Origin: Caballeronia peredens
GTDB taxonomy: Bacteria; Pseudomonadota; Gammaproteobacteria; Burkholderiales; Burkholderiaceae
Assembly: GCA_001544595.2 (NCBI GenBank)
Contig: FCOH02000019.1
Span: 56,216 to 120,215, forward strand
Reading direction: 5' to 3'
DNA: 64,000 nucleotides
The notes below the pieces were generated by a model. The model had not been told where the DNA came from, did not search any database, and saw only the letters and a list, made by a program, of their open reading frames with translations. A program made the translations under genes and the position numbers. Each line of letters starts with the position of its first letter. Within the stretch, counting starts at the first letter, position 1. Positions 44,646 to 53,642 of this stretch are shown here, piece by piece.

Positions 44646-45338
44646 TCATACGGCGATCAATTCCCGCACGCCATGCGCGTCCATTTCCGAGCCTGCGCCG
44701 CCCGCGACGATTTCGCCGCGGCTCATCACCCAGTAGCGGTCCGCGAGTTCGCGCGCGAAGTCGTAGTACTGCTCGACGAGCAGCACGGTCATGCCCATTT
44801 CATCGACGAGCTGGCGCAGCGTGCGGCCGATATCGCGAATGATCGATGGCTGGATGCCTTCGGTCGGTTCGTCGAGGATCAGGAGTTGCGGCTCGCTCAT
44901 CAGCGCGCGGCCGATGGCCAGTTGTTGCTGCTGGCCGCCGGAGAGATCGCCGCCTCTGCGGTTCTTCATGTCGCGCAGGACGGGGAACAGGTCGTAGATG
45001 CGGTCGGGGATTTTCGAAGGCGCTTTGCGGCTTGCTGCGCCGACGAGCAGATTTTCCTCGACGGTGAGACGCCCGAAGATGTCGCGTCCTTGCGGCACAT
45101 AGGCGAGGCCGTTCGCGACGCGCGCATGCGTGGGCATTGACGAAATCTTGTTGCCGCGCCAGGTGACGGTGCCGCTTCGGGTCGGCACGACGCCCATCAG
45201 GCAGCGCAGGAGCGTCGTCTTGCCTACGCCGTTGCGGCCGAGCAGAACGGTGAGCTTGCCGTCGGGGACGGTCATTTTCACATCGCGGAGGATGTGGCTG
45301 CCGCCATAGTATTGATTCAGCGCTTCGACTTCTAGCAT
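44646..45338 (-). CDS. urtE: Urea ABC transporter ATP-binding protein UrtE, without the rest of the transporter
   Basis: 230-residue ATPase. Walker A GRNGVGKTT (about residues 34-42), signature LSGGQQQQLAIGRAL, and Walker B LILDEPTEGIQPSI, where GIQPSI distinguishes the UrtE/LivF group. UrtE normally works with UrtA (binding protein), UrtB and UrtC (permeases) and UrtD (second ATPase), encoded directly upstream. Here the upstream side has no gene: a repeat block begins 20 bp before the start codon. It is either a remnant or works with subunits encoded elsewhere. Confidence 0.92.
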   Translation of the reverse strand: MLEVEALNQYYGGSHILRDVKMTVPDGKLTVLLGRNGVGKTTLLRCLMGVVPTRSGTVTWRGNKISSMPTHARVANGLAYVPQGRDIFGRLTVEENLLVGAASRKAPSKIPDRIYDLFPVLRDMKNRRGGDLSGGQQQQLAIGRALMSEPQLLILDEPTEGIQPSIIRDIGRTLRQLVDEMGMTVLLVEQYYDFARELADRYWVMSRGEIVAGGAGSEMDAHGVRELIAV

Positions 45339-45358
45339 GGGATTTCTCTGCTTTTTGA

Positions 45359-45824
45359 TTGGGCTTTTCTGCGGTTGTTTCTATCGGGTTGCTTGGGCTT
45401 TTTTCGTGGAATCCTGAATTCGCGTCGGTCTATTTGTGTTGCCCCTGTGCGGGGCGGCAGTCACTTTCTTTGCTGCTGCAAAGAAAGTAACCAAAGAAAG
45501 CAGCTTTCCCCATCCAAAGTACTTCACGCCGGCCCCGGCATAGGCGAAGCGCCAATGGCACGGCCGTAGCAAGTGCCGTCACAGGACAACGGCTCTTGGC
45601 TCGCGACCACTTTGACATCGCGCCGTTCCGCGGATTGGCACAGCACAAAATCGCTCCGGCCCGCTTCGCGGCCGACCGGTCAATCGGGTCGGCGCGCGCT
45701 CCCTTGCTAACGCTTCCATCTCGCCGTCCATGCGGCACGTTGGTTTCCCTTGCATACCCAGGGGTAGCGCGTAGCGCTGTGCCGGAACTCTTTGGTGCTG
45801 AACCAGTGCCCTGAAACGCCTGGC
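45359..45824 (+). repeat. 466-bp intergenic repeat, copy A
   Basis: First of two tandem direct copies. It begins TTGGGCTTTTCTGCGG and contains the hairpins GCCCC-TGTGC-GGGGC (45441-45455) and ACTTTCTTTGC / GCAAAGAAAGT (45463-45473 / 45478-45488, 4-nt loop). The second half holds a GC-rich dyad in CGGCCCGCTTCGCGGCCG. Short open frames here (for example one reading HFLCCCKESNQRKQ) are products of the repeat, not genes. From memory, this hairpin sequence is common between genes in Burkholderia relatives. Confidence 0.85.
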
Positions 45825-46292
45825 TTGGGCTTTTCTGCGGTTGTTTCTATCGGGTTGCTTGGGCCTTTTTCGTGGAATCCTGTTTTCGCGTCGGTCTATT
45901 GGCACTGCCCCTGTGCGGGGCGGCAGTCACTTTCTTTGCTGCTGCAAAGAAAGTAACCAAAGAAAGCAGCTTTCCCCATCCAAAGTACTTCACGCCGGCC
46001 CCGGCACAGGCGAAGCGCCAATGGCACGGCAGTAGCGAGTGCCGTCACAGGGCAACGGATCTTGGCTCGCGACCACCGTGACATCGCGCCGTTCCGCGAA
46101 TTGGCACAGCACAAAATCGCTCCGGCCCGCTTCGCGGCCGACCGGTCAATCGGGTCCGCGCGTGCTTCCTTGCTAATGCTTCCATCTCGCCGCATTCGCT
46201 TACTGCTGGTTTCCCTTGCAGACCCGGCGGCAGCGCGCAGCGCTGTGCCGGAACTCTTTGGTGCTGAACCAGTGCCCTGAAACGTCTGGCTT
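45825..46292 (+). repeat. 466-bp intergenic repeat, copy B
   Basis: Direct tandem copy of the preceding unit with scattered substitutions and no net length change up to about 46290. The central hairpin lies at 45929-45954. Copy B has CTATTGGCACTGCCCC where copies A and C have CTATTTGTGTTGCCCC, so the copies have diverged. Confidence 0.85.
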
Positions 46293-46293
46293 G

Positions 46294-46508
46294 TCGGATC
46301 GCGCGCGATCCAAGGCCGTTGACCTTTGAGGGCACTTGCTAGCGCGTGCCACCGGCAATTCGCCTGTGCCGCGGCCGGCGTGAAGTACTTTGGATGGGAC
46401 AAGCTGTTTCTTTGGTTACTTTCTTTGCAGCAGCAAAGAAAGTGACTGCCGCCCCGCACAGGGGCAACACAAATAGACCGACACGAATTCAGGATTCCAC
46501 GAACGATC
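46294..46508 (-). repeat. Inverted partial copy C of the same repeat
   Basis: Reverse complement of the first half of copies A and B, ending (in repeat orientation) shortly after the AACGGCCTTGG region. The central hairpin is at 46418-46443. It is closer to copy A than to copy B at the TATTTGTGTTG segment. It forms an inverted pair with copy A across copy B. Confidence 0.8.
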
Positions 46509-46713
46509 AAAAAAACTCGCCTATCGTTAAATGCACTTAACAGGGCTGCGGAACGGAGACGATCACACAGCCGCAGGGGTACTTCCCACTCCGATTCGAC
46601 ATTAGCCAATGATGCACCGCAACAAGCCCCGCGCAAACGAGAGCAAAAAGCAGCAAACACACCTATCACAAGAAGGCGCACATTTTGCGCCGCATTGCAC
46701 GACGCATGGCGCC

Positions 46714-46768
46714 TTGACTTTCAACCAAGCGAATACGATCATTCGATCATCGAACGAGCAAATGTTCA
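46714..46768 (+). promoter_or_regulatory. Composite promoter-operator of dalD, shared with smoS
   Basis: TTGACT (46714-46719), 17 bp, then GATCATTCGATCA (46737-46749), 6 bp, GAGCAAATGTTCA (46756-46768). The same arrangement precedes smoS at 58765-58711, with TTGACA, an identical first block and 12 of 13 identical bases in the second. GATCAT lies at the -10 position, so a regulator bound here would cover the transcription start. The local SorC-family regulator is the natural candidate. Confidence 0.65.
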
Positions 46769-46855
46769 CTTACCCGCAATGATCGCCCGCCTGCGTCGTT
46801 GCGAACGGCCGTCCGCGAAGAACGGGCGCACAGCCAAATCAGAGGAAGAGACGAC

Positions 46856-48250
46856 ATGACCAGCGAATCCAGCAACGCGACCGGCGACGTGATCCTGCAC
46901 ATCGGCGCCGGGTCCTTTCATCGCGCGCATCAGGCGTGGTACCTGAGCAAGCTCATCGAGTCCGGCGACACGCGCTGGTCGCTCGCCGTCGGCAACATCC
47001 GCGGCGACATGAACGCCGTGCTCGACGCACTCGCCGCCCAGCACGGCGAATACACGCTCGAAACCGTGACGCCGAAGGGCGAGCGCGAATACGAAACCGT
47101 GCGCGCGATCAAAAAGGTCGTGCCGTGGTCCGCCGGACTCGACGAACTCATCGCCACGGGCGCGAACCCCGCGTGCAAGATCGTGTCGTTCACGGTCACC
47201 GAAGGCGGCTATTACCTCGACGATCACGACAGGCTCGACACCGCGAACCCGGATCTCGCCGCCGACCTGAAAGGCGCGAAGACGACCATCTACGGCGCAC
47301 TCGCCGCCATCCTCGACGCACGCATGAAAAACAGCGCGGGCAAGGTGACGCTGCAGAACTGCGACAACCTGCGCAGCAACGGCGACCGCTTCAAGAAAGG
47401 CATGCTCGAATTCCTGCAACTGCGCGGCGAAACCGCATTGCGCGACTGGATGATCGCCAACACGTCGTGTCCGAACTCAATGGTCGATCGCATCACGCCG
47501 CGCCCCACACCCGACGTGGCCGAGCGCGTAAAGGCCGCAACCGGCGTCGACGACCGCGCGCCCGTGATGGGCGAGAAATTCATCCAGTGGGTGATCGAGG
47601 ACGACTTCATCGCCGGGCGGCCCGCGTGGGAAAAGGTCGGCGCGGAAATGGTCGAATCGGTCCATCCCTACGAGGAAGCGAAAATCCGCATCCTCAACGC
47701 GAGTCATAGCTGTATCGCGTGGGCGGGAACGCTCGTCGGCCTGCAGTACATTCACGAAGGCACGCAGGATCTCGAGATCCGCGCGCTCGCCGAAGCCTAC
47801 GTCACCGACGACGTCATTCCCTGCCTCACGCCGAGCCCGATCGATCTCGCCAGATATCGCGACGTCGTGCTCGACCGTTTCAGCAATCCGTACATCAAGG
47901 ACACGAACCAGCGCGTCGCGGCTGACGGCTTCTCGAAGCTGCCGGGCTTCATCGCGCCGACCATGTCCGAATGCTTCGCGCGCCACGCCGATCCCGAAGC
48001 GACCGCCATCCTGCCCGCGCTTTTCTTCCGCTTTCTCGAACGCTGGCACGAAGGCAAGCTGCCTTATACCTATCAGGACGGCGTGATGGATCCGGCCGTC
48101 GCGCATGGCTTCTTCACGGCGCCCGATCCGGTGAAGGCGTTCGTCGGCGACAAGCTCCTGTGGGGCAAGATGGCGCAAACCGAAGGCCTCGAACGCGTGA
48201 TGCGCAACGCGATCGCCAAAGTCGACGCGTGGCTCAAGAACCGTCCATAA
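46856..48250 (+). CDS. dalD: D-arabinitol 4-dehydrogenase / mannitol dehydrogenase family
   Basis: 464-residue long-chain polyol dehydrogenase, NAD-dependent. The N-terminal nucleotide-binding signature is HIGAGSFHRAHQAWYL (about residues 14-29). The catalytic Lys and His lie in AKIRILNASHSCIAW (about residue 280). Xylulokinase follows on the same strand, as in dal operons where arabinitol is oxidised to D-xylulose and phosphorylated. Mannitol or sorbitol oxidation is the alternative. ATG 46856 follows AGAGGAAGAG. Expression probably depends on the composite site 90 bp upstream. Confidence 0.88.
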   Translation: MTSESSNATGDVILHIGAGSFHRAHQAWYLSKLIESGDTRWSLAVGNIRGDMNAVLDALAAQHGEYTLETVTPKGEREYETVRAIKKVVPWSAGLDELIATGANPACKIVSFTVTEGGYYLDDHDRLDTANPDLAADLKGAKTTIYGALAAILDARMKNSAGKVTLQNCDNLRSNGDRFKKGMLEFLQLRGETALRDWMIANTSCPNSMVDRITPRPTPDVAERVKAATGVDDRAPVMGEKFIQWVIEDDFIAGRPAWEKVGAEMVESVHPYEEAKIRILNASHSCIAWAGTLVGLQYIHEGTQDLEIRALAEAYVTDDVIPCLTPSPIDLARYRDVVLDRFSNPYIKDTNQRVAADGFSKLPGFIAPTMSECFARHADPEATAILPALFFRFLERWHEGKLPYTYQDGVMDPAVAHGFFTAPDPVKAFVGDKLLWGKMAQTEGLERVMRNAIAKVDAWLKNRP

Positions 48251-48421
48251 GCGCGGCGTTATCGCCACTGTCATCGCGGAGCGACCCGCGCACCGCGCCG
48301 CTCGGGTATTGTGCCCATGGCGCGGCGCCGCGCACGGCGTTAAATTAGCGCCTCCCGCTGCACTGGCTGCACTCCCCGTTTTTCGCCGGCTACGATCCCG
48401 GCAACGACCAAGGGTCCGTTC

Positions 48422-49903
48422 ATGTACTTAGGCATCGACCTCGGCACCTCCGAAGTGAAAGTTCTGCTGCTCGCATCAGACGGCGGCGTGATCGGCACGG
48501 CGGGCACGCCCTTCACCGTATCGCGACCGAAGCCGCGCTGGTCGGAGCAGAATCCGCTCGACTGGTGGGAAGGCACGCGCGCCGCGCTCTTCAAGCTGCG
48601 CGAGAAATTTCCGGATGAGTTTGCGCAAGTGCGCGGCATCGGCCTGTCGGGACAGATGCACGGCGCCGTGCTGCTCGATTCGCACGACAACGTACTGCGC
48701 CCCGCGATCCTCTGGAACGACATGCGCAGCGACAAGGAATGCGCCGAACTCTACGAGCGCGCGCCGAACCTGCACGAGATCGCCGGCAATCTGGCGATGC
48801 CCGGCTTCACCGCGCCGAAACTTCTCTGGGTCGCGCACAACGAGCCCGAAATCTTCAAGCAGACCGCGTGCGTGCTCTTGCCGAAGGATTATCTGCGCAT
48901 GCATCTGACGGGCACGAAAGTGTCCGATCCGTCCGACGCCGCCGGCACGCTCTGGCTCGACGTCGCGCGCCGCGACTGGTCCGACGAGCTGCTCGCCGCG
49001 TGCAGCATGTCGCGCCAACAAATGCCCGCGCTTGCCGAGGGCAGCGAGCCTTCGGGCACGCTGCGGCCCGAGCTCGCACGCGAGTTCGGCTTGGGCGACG
49101 GCGTGATCGTCGCGGCGGGCGGCGGCGACAATGCCGCGAGCGCGGTGGGCATCGGGGCGACCGATCCGGGCGACGGCTTCCTCTCGCTCGGCACGTCGGG
49201 CGTGCTGTGCGTGATCGGCGATCGCTTCCGGCCGAATCCCGCGTCCGCCGTGCACGCGTTCTGCCATGCGATTCCGGATCGCTGGCACCAGATGAGCGTG
49301 GTGCTCTCGGCGGCGAGCTGCCTGCGCTGGGTGTGCAAGCTGACTTCGACCGACGAGCCTACATTGCTCGCGGAAATCGAAGCGCTGCCCGCCGACCTGC
49401 TGCCCGCAGCGCCGCTGTTTCTGCCGTATCTGAGCGGCGAGCGCACGCCGCACAACGATCCTTACGCGCAAGGCGTGTTCTTCGGCATGACGCACGCAAC
49501 CGACCGTGCGCTGCTCGGCTATTCGGTGCTGGAGGGCGTGACGCTCTCGCTGACCGACGGGCTCGACGCGCTGGAATCGGCGGGCACGCAGGCGCGTGCA
49601 TTGTCGATGCTCGGCGGCGGCGCACGCAGCGCCTACTGGGCGCAGATGTTCGCCGATGCCTTCGACACGCCGACGCGCACGCACGGCGGCGGCGAGACCG
49701 GCGCGGCTCTGGGCGCGGCGCGGCTCGGCTGGCTCGCGGCGGGCGGCGATCCGGCGACCGTGCTCGCCAAGCCCGAGATCAAGCAGGAGTTCACGCCGGA
49801 TGCGGCGCGGCATGAAGCGTTGCGGCAGCGCCTGAAGGGTTTCAGGGAGCTGTATCAGCACGTCAGGCCGTTGTTCGATCCGGCGCGGCCGCGGCTCGCT
49901 TGA
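48422..49903 (+). CDS. xylB: Xylulokinase
   Basis: 493-residue FGGY kinase phosphorylating D-xylulose to xylulose 5-phosphate, which enters the pentose phosphate pathway. The phosphate-1 loop is DLGTSEVKVLL (residues 6-16). SGQMHGAVLLD and ILWNDMRSDKE near residues 77-105 are xylulokinase-type. The ATP-site loops are AAGGGDNAASAVG and SMLGGGARSAYW, and LSGERTPHNDPYA near residue 338 is strongly XylB-like. It lies 171 bp after dalD, so it may have its own promoter as well as read-through. Confidence 0.95.
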   Translation: MYLGIDLGTSEVKVLLLASDGGVIGTAGTPFTVSRPKPRWSEQNPLDWWEGTRAALFKLREKFPDEFAQVRGIGLSGQMHGAVLLDSHDNVLRPAILWNDMRSDKECAELYERAPNLHEIAGNLAMPGFTAPKLLWVAHNEPEIFKQTACVLLPKDYLRMHLTGTKVSDPSDAAGTLWLDVARRDWSDELLAACSMSRQQMPALAEGSEPSGTLRPELAREFGLGDGVIVAAGGGDNAASAVGIGATDPGDGFLSLGTSGVLCVIGDRFRPNPASAVHAFCHAIPDRWHQMSVVLSAASCLRWVCKLTSTDEPTLLAEIEALPADLLPAAPLFLPYLSGERTPHNDPYAQGVFFGMTHATDRALLGYSVLEGVTLSLTDGLDALESAGTQARALSMLGGGARSAYWAQMFADAFDTPTRTHGGGETGAALGAARLGWLAAGGDPATVLAKPEIKQEFTPDAARHEALRQRLKGFRELYQHVRPLFDPARPRLA

Positions 49904-49924
49904 ACGTCATGCTCGAGGGTGCAG

Positions 49925-50167
49925 ATGCCGACGGTTTTTCGATACAAAGGTGTACGATTTCATTTCTTCTCCAATGAAGGAAGCCCGCGTGAAGCGGTGC
50001 ACATTCACGCAAGCGGCAACGGCGGCGATGCCAAATTCTGGCTCCATCCCGATGTGCACGTGGCAAGCAGCGCCGGCTTCGACCGCCGCATGCTTTCCGA
50101 ACTGCTGCGCGAAGTAGAGAACCGTCGTGATGAAATCGAGAGGGCCTGGAATGAGTACTTCCGCTAA
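49925..50167 (+). CDS. DUF4160 family small protein
   Basis: 80 residues. PTVFRYKGVRFHFFSNEG and EAVHIHASGNGGDAKFWL match my memory of DUF4160. GAGGG precedes ATG 49925. A GTG two codons upstream is possible. It overlaps the DUF2442 gene by 17 bp. This pair recurs in many genomes and is sometimes proposed as a toxin-antitoxin module. The activity is not established here. Confidence 0.75.
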   Translation: MPTVFRYKGVRFHFFSNEGSPREAVHIHASGNGGDAKFWLHPDVHVASSAGFDRRMLSELLREVENRRDEIERAWNEYFR

Positions 50168-50405
50168 ACAAGTTCGCTTCGACGATTTCACGATGTGGGT
50201 CGAACTTTCGGACGGCCGTACGCTCGGCGTGCCGCTTGCATGGTTTCCTCGCTTGCTTCGCGCCACGCCAGCTCAGCGGCAGCAATGCGAGATCAGCTTC
50301 AGCGGCAACGGCCTCCACTGGGAAGCGGTCGATGAAGATATCTCAGTGGAAGGATTGCTCGCAGGAAGAGGCGACATGACGCATATGCCGCCGCGAGCGG
50401 CCTGA
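50151..50405 (+). CDS. DUF2442 family small protein
   Basis: 84 residues. VRFDDFTMWVELSDGRTLGVPLAWFPRLL is the DUF2442 core, and HWEAVDEDISVEGLLAG is its typical end. Its ATG lies inside the DUF4160 gene with GAGAGGG upstream, so the two are translated together. It is the probable partner of DUF4160. Confidence 0.78.
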   Translation: MSTSAKQVRFDDFTMWVELSDGRTLGVPLAWFPRLLRATPAQRQQCEISFSGNGLHWEAVDEDISVEGLLAGRGDMTHMPPRAA

Positions 50406-50511
50406 GATTCGTGTTCCATGCGGCCTGTGTTTCGATTCGTGGCATCAAATCGAGGACCACGATATCCAAAATAAGAACTAAAACTTAAGCAGAAAACAAC
50501 TCCCTTCCACA

Positions 50512-51459
50512 GTGCCGAAATCCACCGAAAAACTCGATCTCGCGACGCGTGCAGCGTGGCTGTACTACGTCGCCGGCAACACCCAGAACGAGATCGCCGA
50601 AAAGCTGCAGATCTCGCGTCCGGTGGCGCAGCGGCTCGTCGCGTTCGCGGTCGAGAAGAACCTGATCCGCGTGCGGGTCGATCATCGCATCGCCGATTGT
50701 CTGTCGCTCGCGAAACAACTGAGCGACCGCTACGGCCTCGCGATGTGCGAAGTCGTGCCCATCGACGGCGACGCGCGCGAACAGGTCGACCGCAAGCTCG
50801 CCGTCGCGGGCGCGCAGGTGATGGAGCGTTATCTGCTCGAAGAAAAGCCGCTCGTCGTGTCGATCGGCAGCGGGCGCACGCTCAAGGCCTGCGTCGCGCA
50901 GATCGGCCAGATCGACCGGCCGCAGCATCGTTTCGTGTCGATGGTCGGCGCCATCGCGCAGGACGGATCGTCGAATCGCTACGACGTCGCGCAGCAGTTG
51001 TCGGAGAAGACCGGCGGCAAGCACTTCATGTTGCCCGCGCCGCTCATGGCCGACAACGAAGCCGAACGCGCGCAGTGGGTCAATCACCGGCTGTACCGAA
51101 TCGTCGATGAACTCGCGCAATGCGCGGACGTGGCGTTCGTCGGCATCGGCAATGTGGGCGAGAACTGCCCGCTGCACGAAGACGGCTTCATCACGCGCGC
51201 CGAAGTCGACGAAATGATGCACGCGGGCGCGGTCGCGGAATGGCTCGGGCTGCCGATCGACGCCCAGGGTCACCGCGTGCAGTCGAAGACCGGCGCGCGC
51301 GTGACGAGCCTCAAACTCGACACGCCGCCGAAACGCCCGACGATCGGCTTCGCGGGCGGCGAGCGCAAGCGCGACGCACTGGTCGCCGCGCTGAAGGGAA
51401 AATGGCTGAGCGGCCTCGTCACCGACGAACTTTGCGCGAAAGCCGCGCTCGACGCGTAG
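50512..51459 (+). CDS. SorC-family transcriptional regulator of the polyol locus
   Basis: 315 residues from GTG 50512. The N-terminal helix-turn-helix is NTQNEIAEKLQISRPVAQRLVAF (about residues 20-42). The rest is the sugar-binding SorC/DeoR-like effector domain (SIGSGRTLKACVAQIG, VGIGNVGENCPLHEDGF, DAQGHRVQS). SorC proteins bind phosphorylated sugars or polyols and control their transport operons. Being the only regulator between dalD-xylB and the smo genes, it is the best candidate for the shared site at 46737-46768 and 58711-58742. It is convergent with the MOSC gene across 4 bp. Confidence 0.9.
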   Translation: MPKSTEKLDLATRAAWLYYVAGNTQNEIAEKLQISRPVAQRLVAFAVEKNLIRVRVDHRIADCLSLAKQLSDRYGLAMCEVVPIDGDAREQVDRKLAVAGAQVMERYLLEEKPLVVSIGSGRTLKACVAQIGQIDRPQHRFVSMVGAIAQDGSSNRYDVAQQLSEKTGGKHFMLPAPLMADNEAERAQWVNHRLYRIVDELAQCADVAFVGIGNVGENCPLHEDGFITRAEVDEMMHAGAVAEWLGLPIDAQGHRVQSKTGARVTSLKLDTPPKRPTIGFAGGERKRDALVAALKGKWLSGLVTDELCAKAALDA

Positions 51460-51463
51460 CGCG

Positions 51464-52327
51464 TCAGAAGTCGAGTTCGGCTTCCACGTCGAGTCCGACC
51501 GCGAGCGACGCGCCCTCGCCTTCCACGACCACCGCGTTCTTGCCGAACGTCAGCGCGCCGTCGAATTGCTCGCTCGCGCGATAGCCGCTCATCGTGTCGA
51601 GCGGCTCGTGCGGAAAAGACGGATCGGGCGCGCCCGTGTCCTGATCGATCGTCGGCATCGGGCAGCGCGTGCACAGTTTCACGAGGCGCAGTTGCACGTC
51701 CTGTCCCGGCACCGATATCCGCATGTCGCCGACATAATCTTCCTCGTAGGCGTCGAGCCCGCCGATCACGAGATTCGGCCGGAAGCGATTCGCCGGAATG
51801 CCCGGCGCGCCTTTCGTCGACAGACGCGCGTTGAGGTCGTCGAGCGAGGCCTGACTCACGACCAGCAGCGGAAAACCATCGGCGAAACGCGTGTGCGTGA
51901 CGAGCGGCGCGGTCCATTGTTCATCGACCGTGCGGCGCGCTTGCGGGGCAAAGCGCACGAGCAGCGCGGGCGTGCCCAGAAAATCGCTGAACCAGCGGGC
52001 AGTTTGTGCGCCCGTGTCGAGCGCATCGACGGTATCGCGCCAGACGGTCGCGCGCAGCGCCCGCGCGTCTCCGAGCGCTTCGGCGCGCAAGGGCGTGCGC
52101 AGCGCCGGCATGCCGGGCGCGTCGATGACGAGATCGTCGCCGTCGAACGCGGTCCTGATCAACGCCATGCGCGCATGCGTGCGCTGCGTGAACATGCGGC
52201 CCGCCGGACTGGTGACCATCCAGTGGCGGTCGTATTCGAGGCCGGTTTCGAGGAGCGTCGCGCGAGTCAGGGAAATCCCCGCGCAGGACTTGATCGGATA
52301 GACGAAGAGTTCGTTGATGACGGGCAT
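51464..52327 (-). CDS. MOSC-domain protein (mARC/YcbX-like)
   Basis: 287 residues. The N-terminal beta-barrel starts NELFVYPIKSCAGISL. The MOSC domain follows, with the probable Mo-binding Cys in KLCTRCPMPTIDQDTG near residues 221-236. Such proteins bind molybdenum cofactor and reduce N-hydroxylated compounds. ATG 52327 gives the canonical start. It has no evident link to the polyol genes on either side. Confidence 0.88.
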   Translation of the reverse strand: MPVINELFVYPIKSCAGISLTRATLLETGLEYDRHWMVTSPAGRMFTQRTHARMALIRTAFDGDDLVIDAPGMPALRTPLRAEALGDARALRATVWRDTVDALDTGAQTARWFSDFLGTPALLVRFAPQARRTVDEQWTAPLVTHTRFADGFPLLVVSQASLDDLNARLSTKGAPGIPANRFRPNLVIGGLDAYEEDYVGDMRISVPGQDVQLRLVKLCTRCPMPTIDQDTGAPDPSFPHEPLDTMSGYRASEQFDGALTFGKNAVVVEGEGASLAVGLDVEAELDF

Positions 52328-52405
52328 GGCGATATCGTATGGGGAACGGTGCCGGTCATCGAATGTGGCCGGTCGCAACCCGATTATCGCGCACGCCGGG
52401 GCCCT

Positions 52406-52440
52406 GAAAAAACCACGGCGCCGTCCCGACGAACGGCGCC
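52406..52440 (-). terminator. Rho-independent terminator of the polyol transporter operon
   Basis: On the minus strand, stem GGCGCCGT (52440-52433) / ACGGCGCC (52424-52417), 8-nt loop, followed by a T-rich run (A run at 52406-52412). It lies 20 bp after the ATPase stop. Confidence 0.75.
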
Positions 52441-52460
52441 GCTCGCTCCGCTCCGGCCGC

Positions 52461-53597
52461 TCATGCCGCCGTCGCATGCTCCCGCAGCCACGAATCCACG
52501 ACCTTGCGCGTGAACGCCTGACCTTCCGCATTGAACAGATGGCAATGTTCAGGCGCCGACCCGAGCTTGAGTTTCTCGCCGCGCGCGTGCTTCTCCAGCG
52601 GCGGAATGCGCGAGATCAGGCCGTCAGGCGCGACATCGGTTTCGGCATAGAGATAGGCCGCATCGCCGAGCGTTTCCACGGTCATCGCCGTCGCGGTGAC
52701 GCCGTAGTCGCCTGCATCCGGCGCATTGGGCTGCAGATGCTCGGGGCGAATGCCGACCGTCACCGCATCGCCCGGCTTCGCGTTGCCCGGCAGCACGCCC
52801 ACGAGTTGCGTCTCGCCCGTCGAGTACTTGACGAGCACGCCGTCGTTCTGGACCTGCGTGACCGTGCCCGACAGAAAGTTCATCTTCGGTGAGCCGATGA
52901 AGCCCGCGACGAAGCGGTTCGCCGGCGCATGATAAAGCGTGTTCGGCGTGCCCACCTGCTCGATGTTCCCCGCCGACAACACGACGATCTTGTCCGCGAG
53001 CGTCATCGCCTCGACCTGATCGTGCGTCACGTAGATCATCGTCGTCTTGAGGTCGTCGTGCAGGCGCGCGAATTCGAGGCGCATTTTCACGCGCAGCGCG
53101 GCGTCGAGGTTCGAGAGCGGTTCGTCGAAGAGAAAGACCTTGGGCTTGCGCGTGATCGCGCGCCCGATCGCCACGCGCTGACGCTGGCCGCCCGACAGCT
53201 GTTTCGGCTTGCGATCGAGCAGATGGTCGATGTGCAGGATCTTCGCGGCGTTCTTCACGGCGGCGTCGATCGCGGGCTTCTTCTCGCCCGCGAGCTTCAG
53301 GCCGAACGCCATGTTGTCGTAGAGCGTCATGTGCGGATAGAGCGCGTACGACTGGAACACCATCGCGATGCCGCGTTTCGCCGGCGCCAGTTCGTTCACG
53401 CGCACGCTGTCGATCATCAGTTCGCCGCCGCTGATGTCCTCCAGCCCCGCGATCATGCGCATCAGCGTCGACTTGCCGCAGCCCGAAGGGCCCACGAACA
53501 CGACAAATTCGCCGTCGTTGATGTCGAGGTTGATGTTGCGCATCACCTCGGTTTCTTCGTAACGCTTGGTGATGTTGCGCAGTGTCAGGCTAGCCAT
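52461..53597 (-). CDS. smoK: Carbohydrate ABC transporter ATPase (SmoK/UgpC/MalK type)
   Basis: 378-residue CUT1-type ATPase. Walker A GPSGCGKST (about residues 36-44), signature LSGGQRQRVAIGRAI, Walker B VFLFDEPLSNLDAALR, switch His in THDQVEAMTL. The C-terminal regulatory TOBE region (residues about 240-378) is complete, ending in CHLFNAEGQAF. It energises import of a polyol through the two permeases encoded upstream. It is last in the operon and followed by a terminator. The symbol is by family and context, not by proven substrate. Confidence 0.9.
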   Translation of the reverse strand: MASLTLRNITKRYEETEVMRNINLDINDGEFVVFVGPSGCGKSTLMRMIAGLEDISGGELMIDSVRVNELAPAKRGIAMVFQSYALYPHMTLYDNMAFGLKLAGEKKPAIDAAVKNAAKILHIDHLLDRKPKQLSGGQRQRVAIGRAITRKPKVFLFDEPLSNLDAALRVKMRLEFARLHDDLKTTMIYVTHDQVEAMTLADKIVVLSAGNIEQVGTPNTLYHAPANRFVAGFIGSPKMNFLSGTVTQVQNDGVLVKYSTGETQLVGVLPGNAKPGDAVTVGIRPEHLQPNAPDAGDYGVTATAMTVETLGDAAYLYAETDVAPDGLISRIPPLEKHARGEKLKLGSAPEHCHLFNAEGQAFTRKVVDSWLREHATAA

Positions 53598-53642
53598 GAT
53601 GTGTCTCCCTTTCCCGATTCGCCGACGCGTCTCGCGCCGCCG

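Noticed and set aside
45359..46508. Repeat block as an insertion sequence
   Set aside because: No transposase frame, no terminal inverted repeats of an IS and no visible target duplication.
45375..46540. Several short frames in the repeat block, e.g. reading HFLCCCKESNQRKQ or VTFFAAAKKVT
   Set aside because: The same peptides arise from each repeat copy and in both orientations. They lack ribosome-binding sites and are products of a non-coding repeat.
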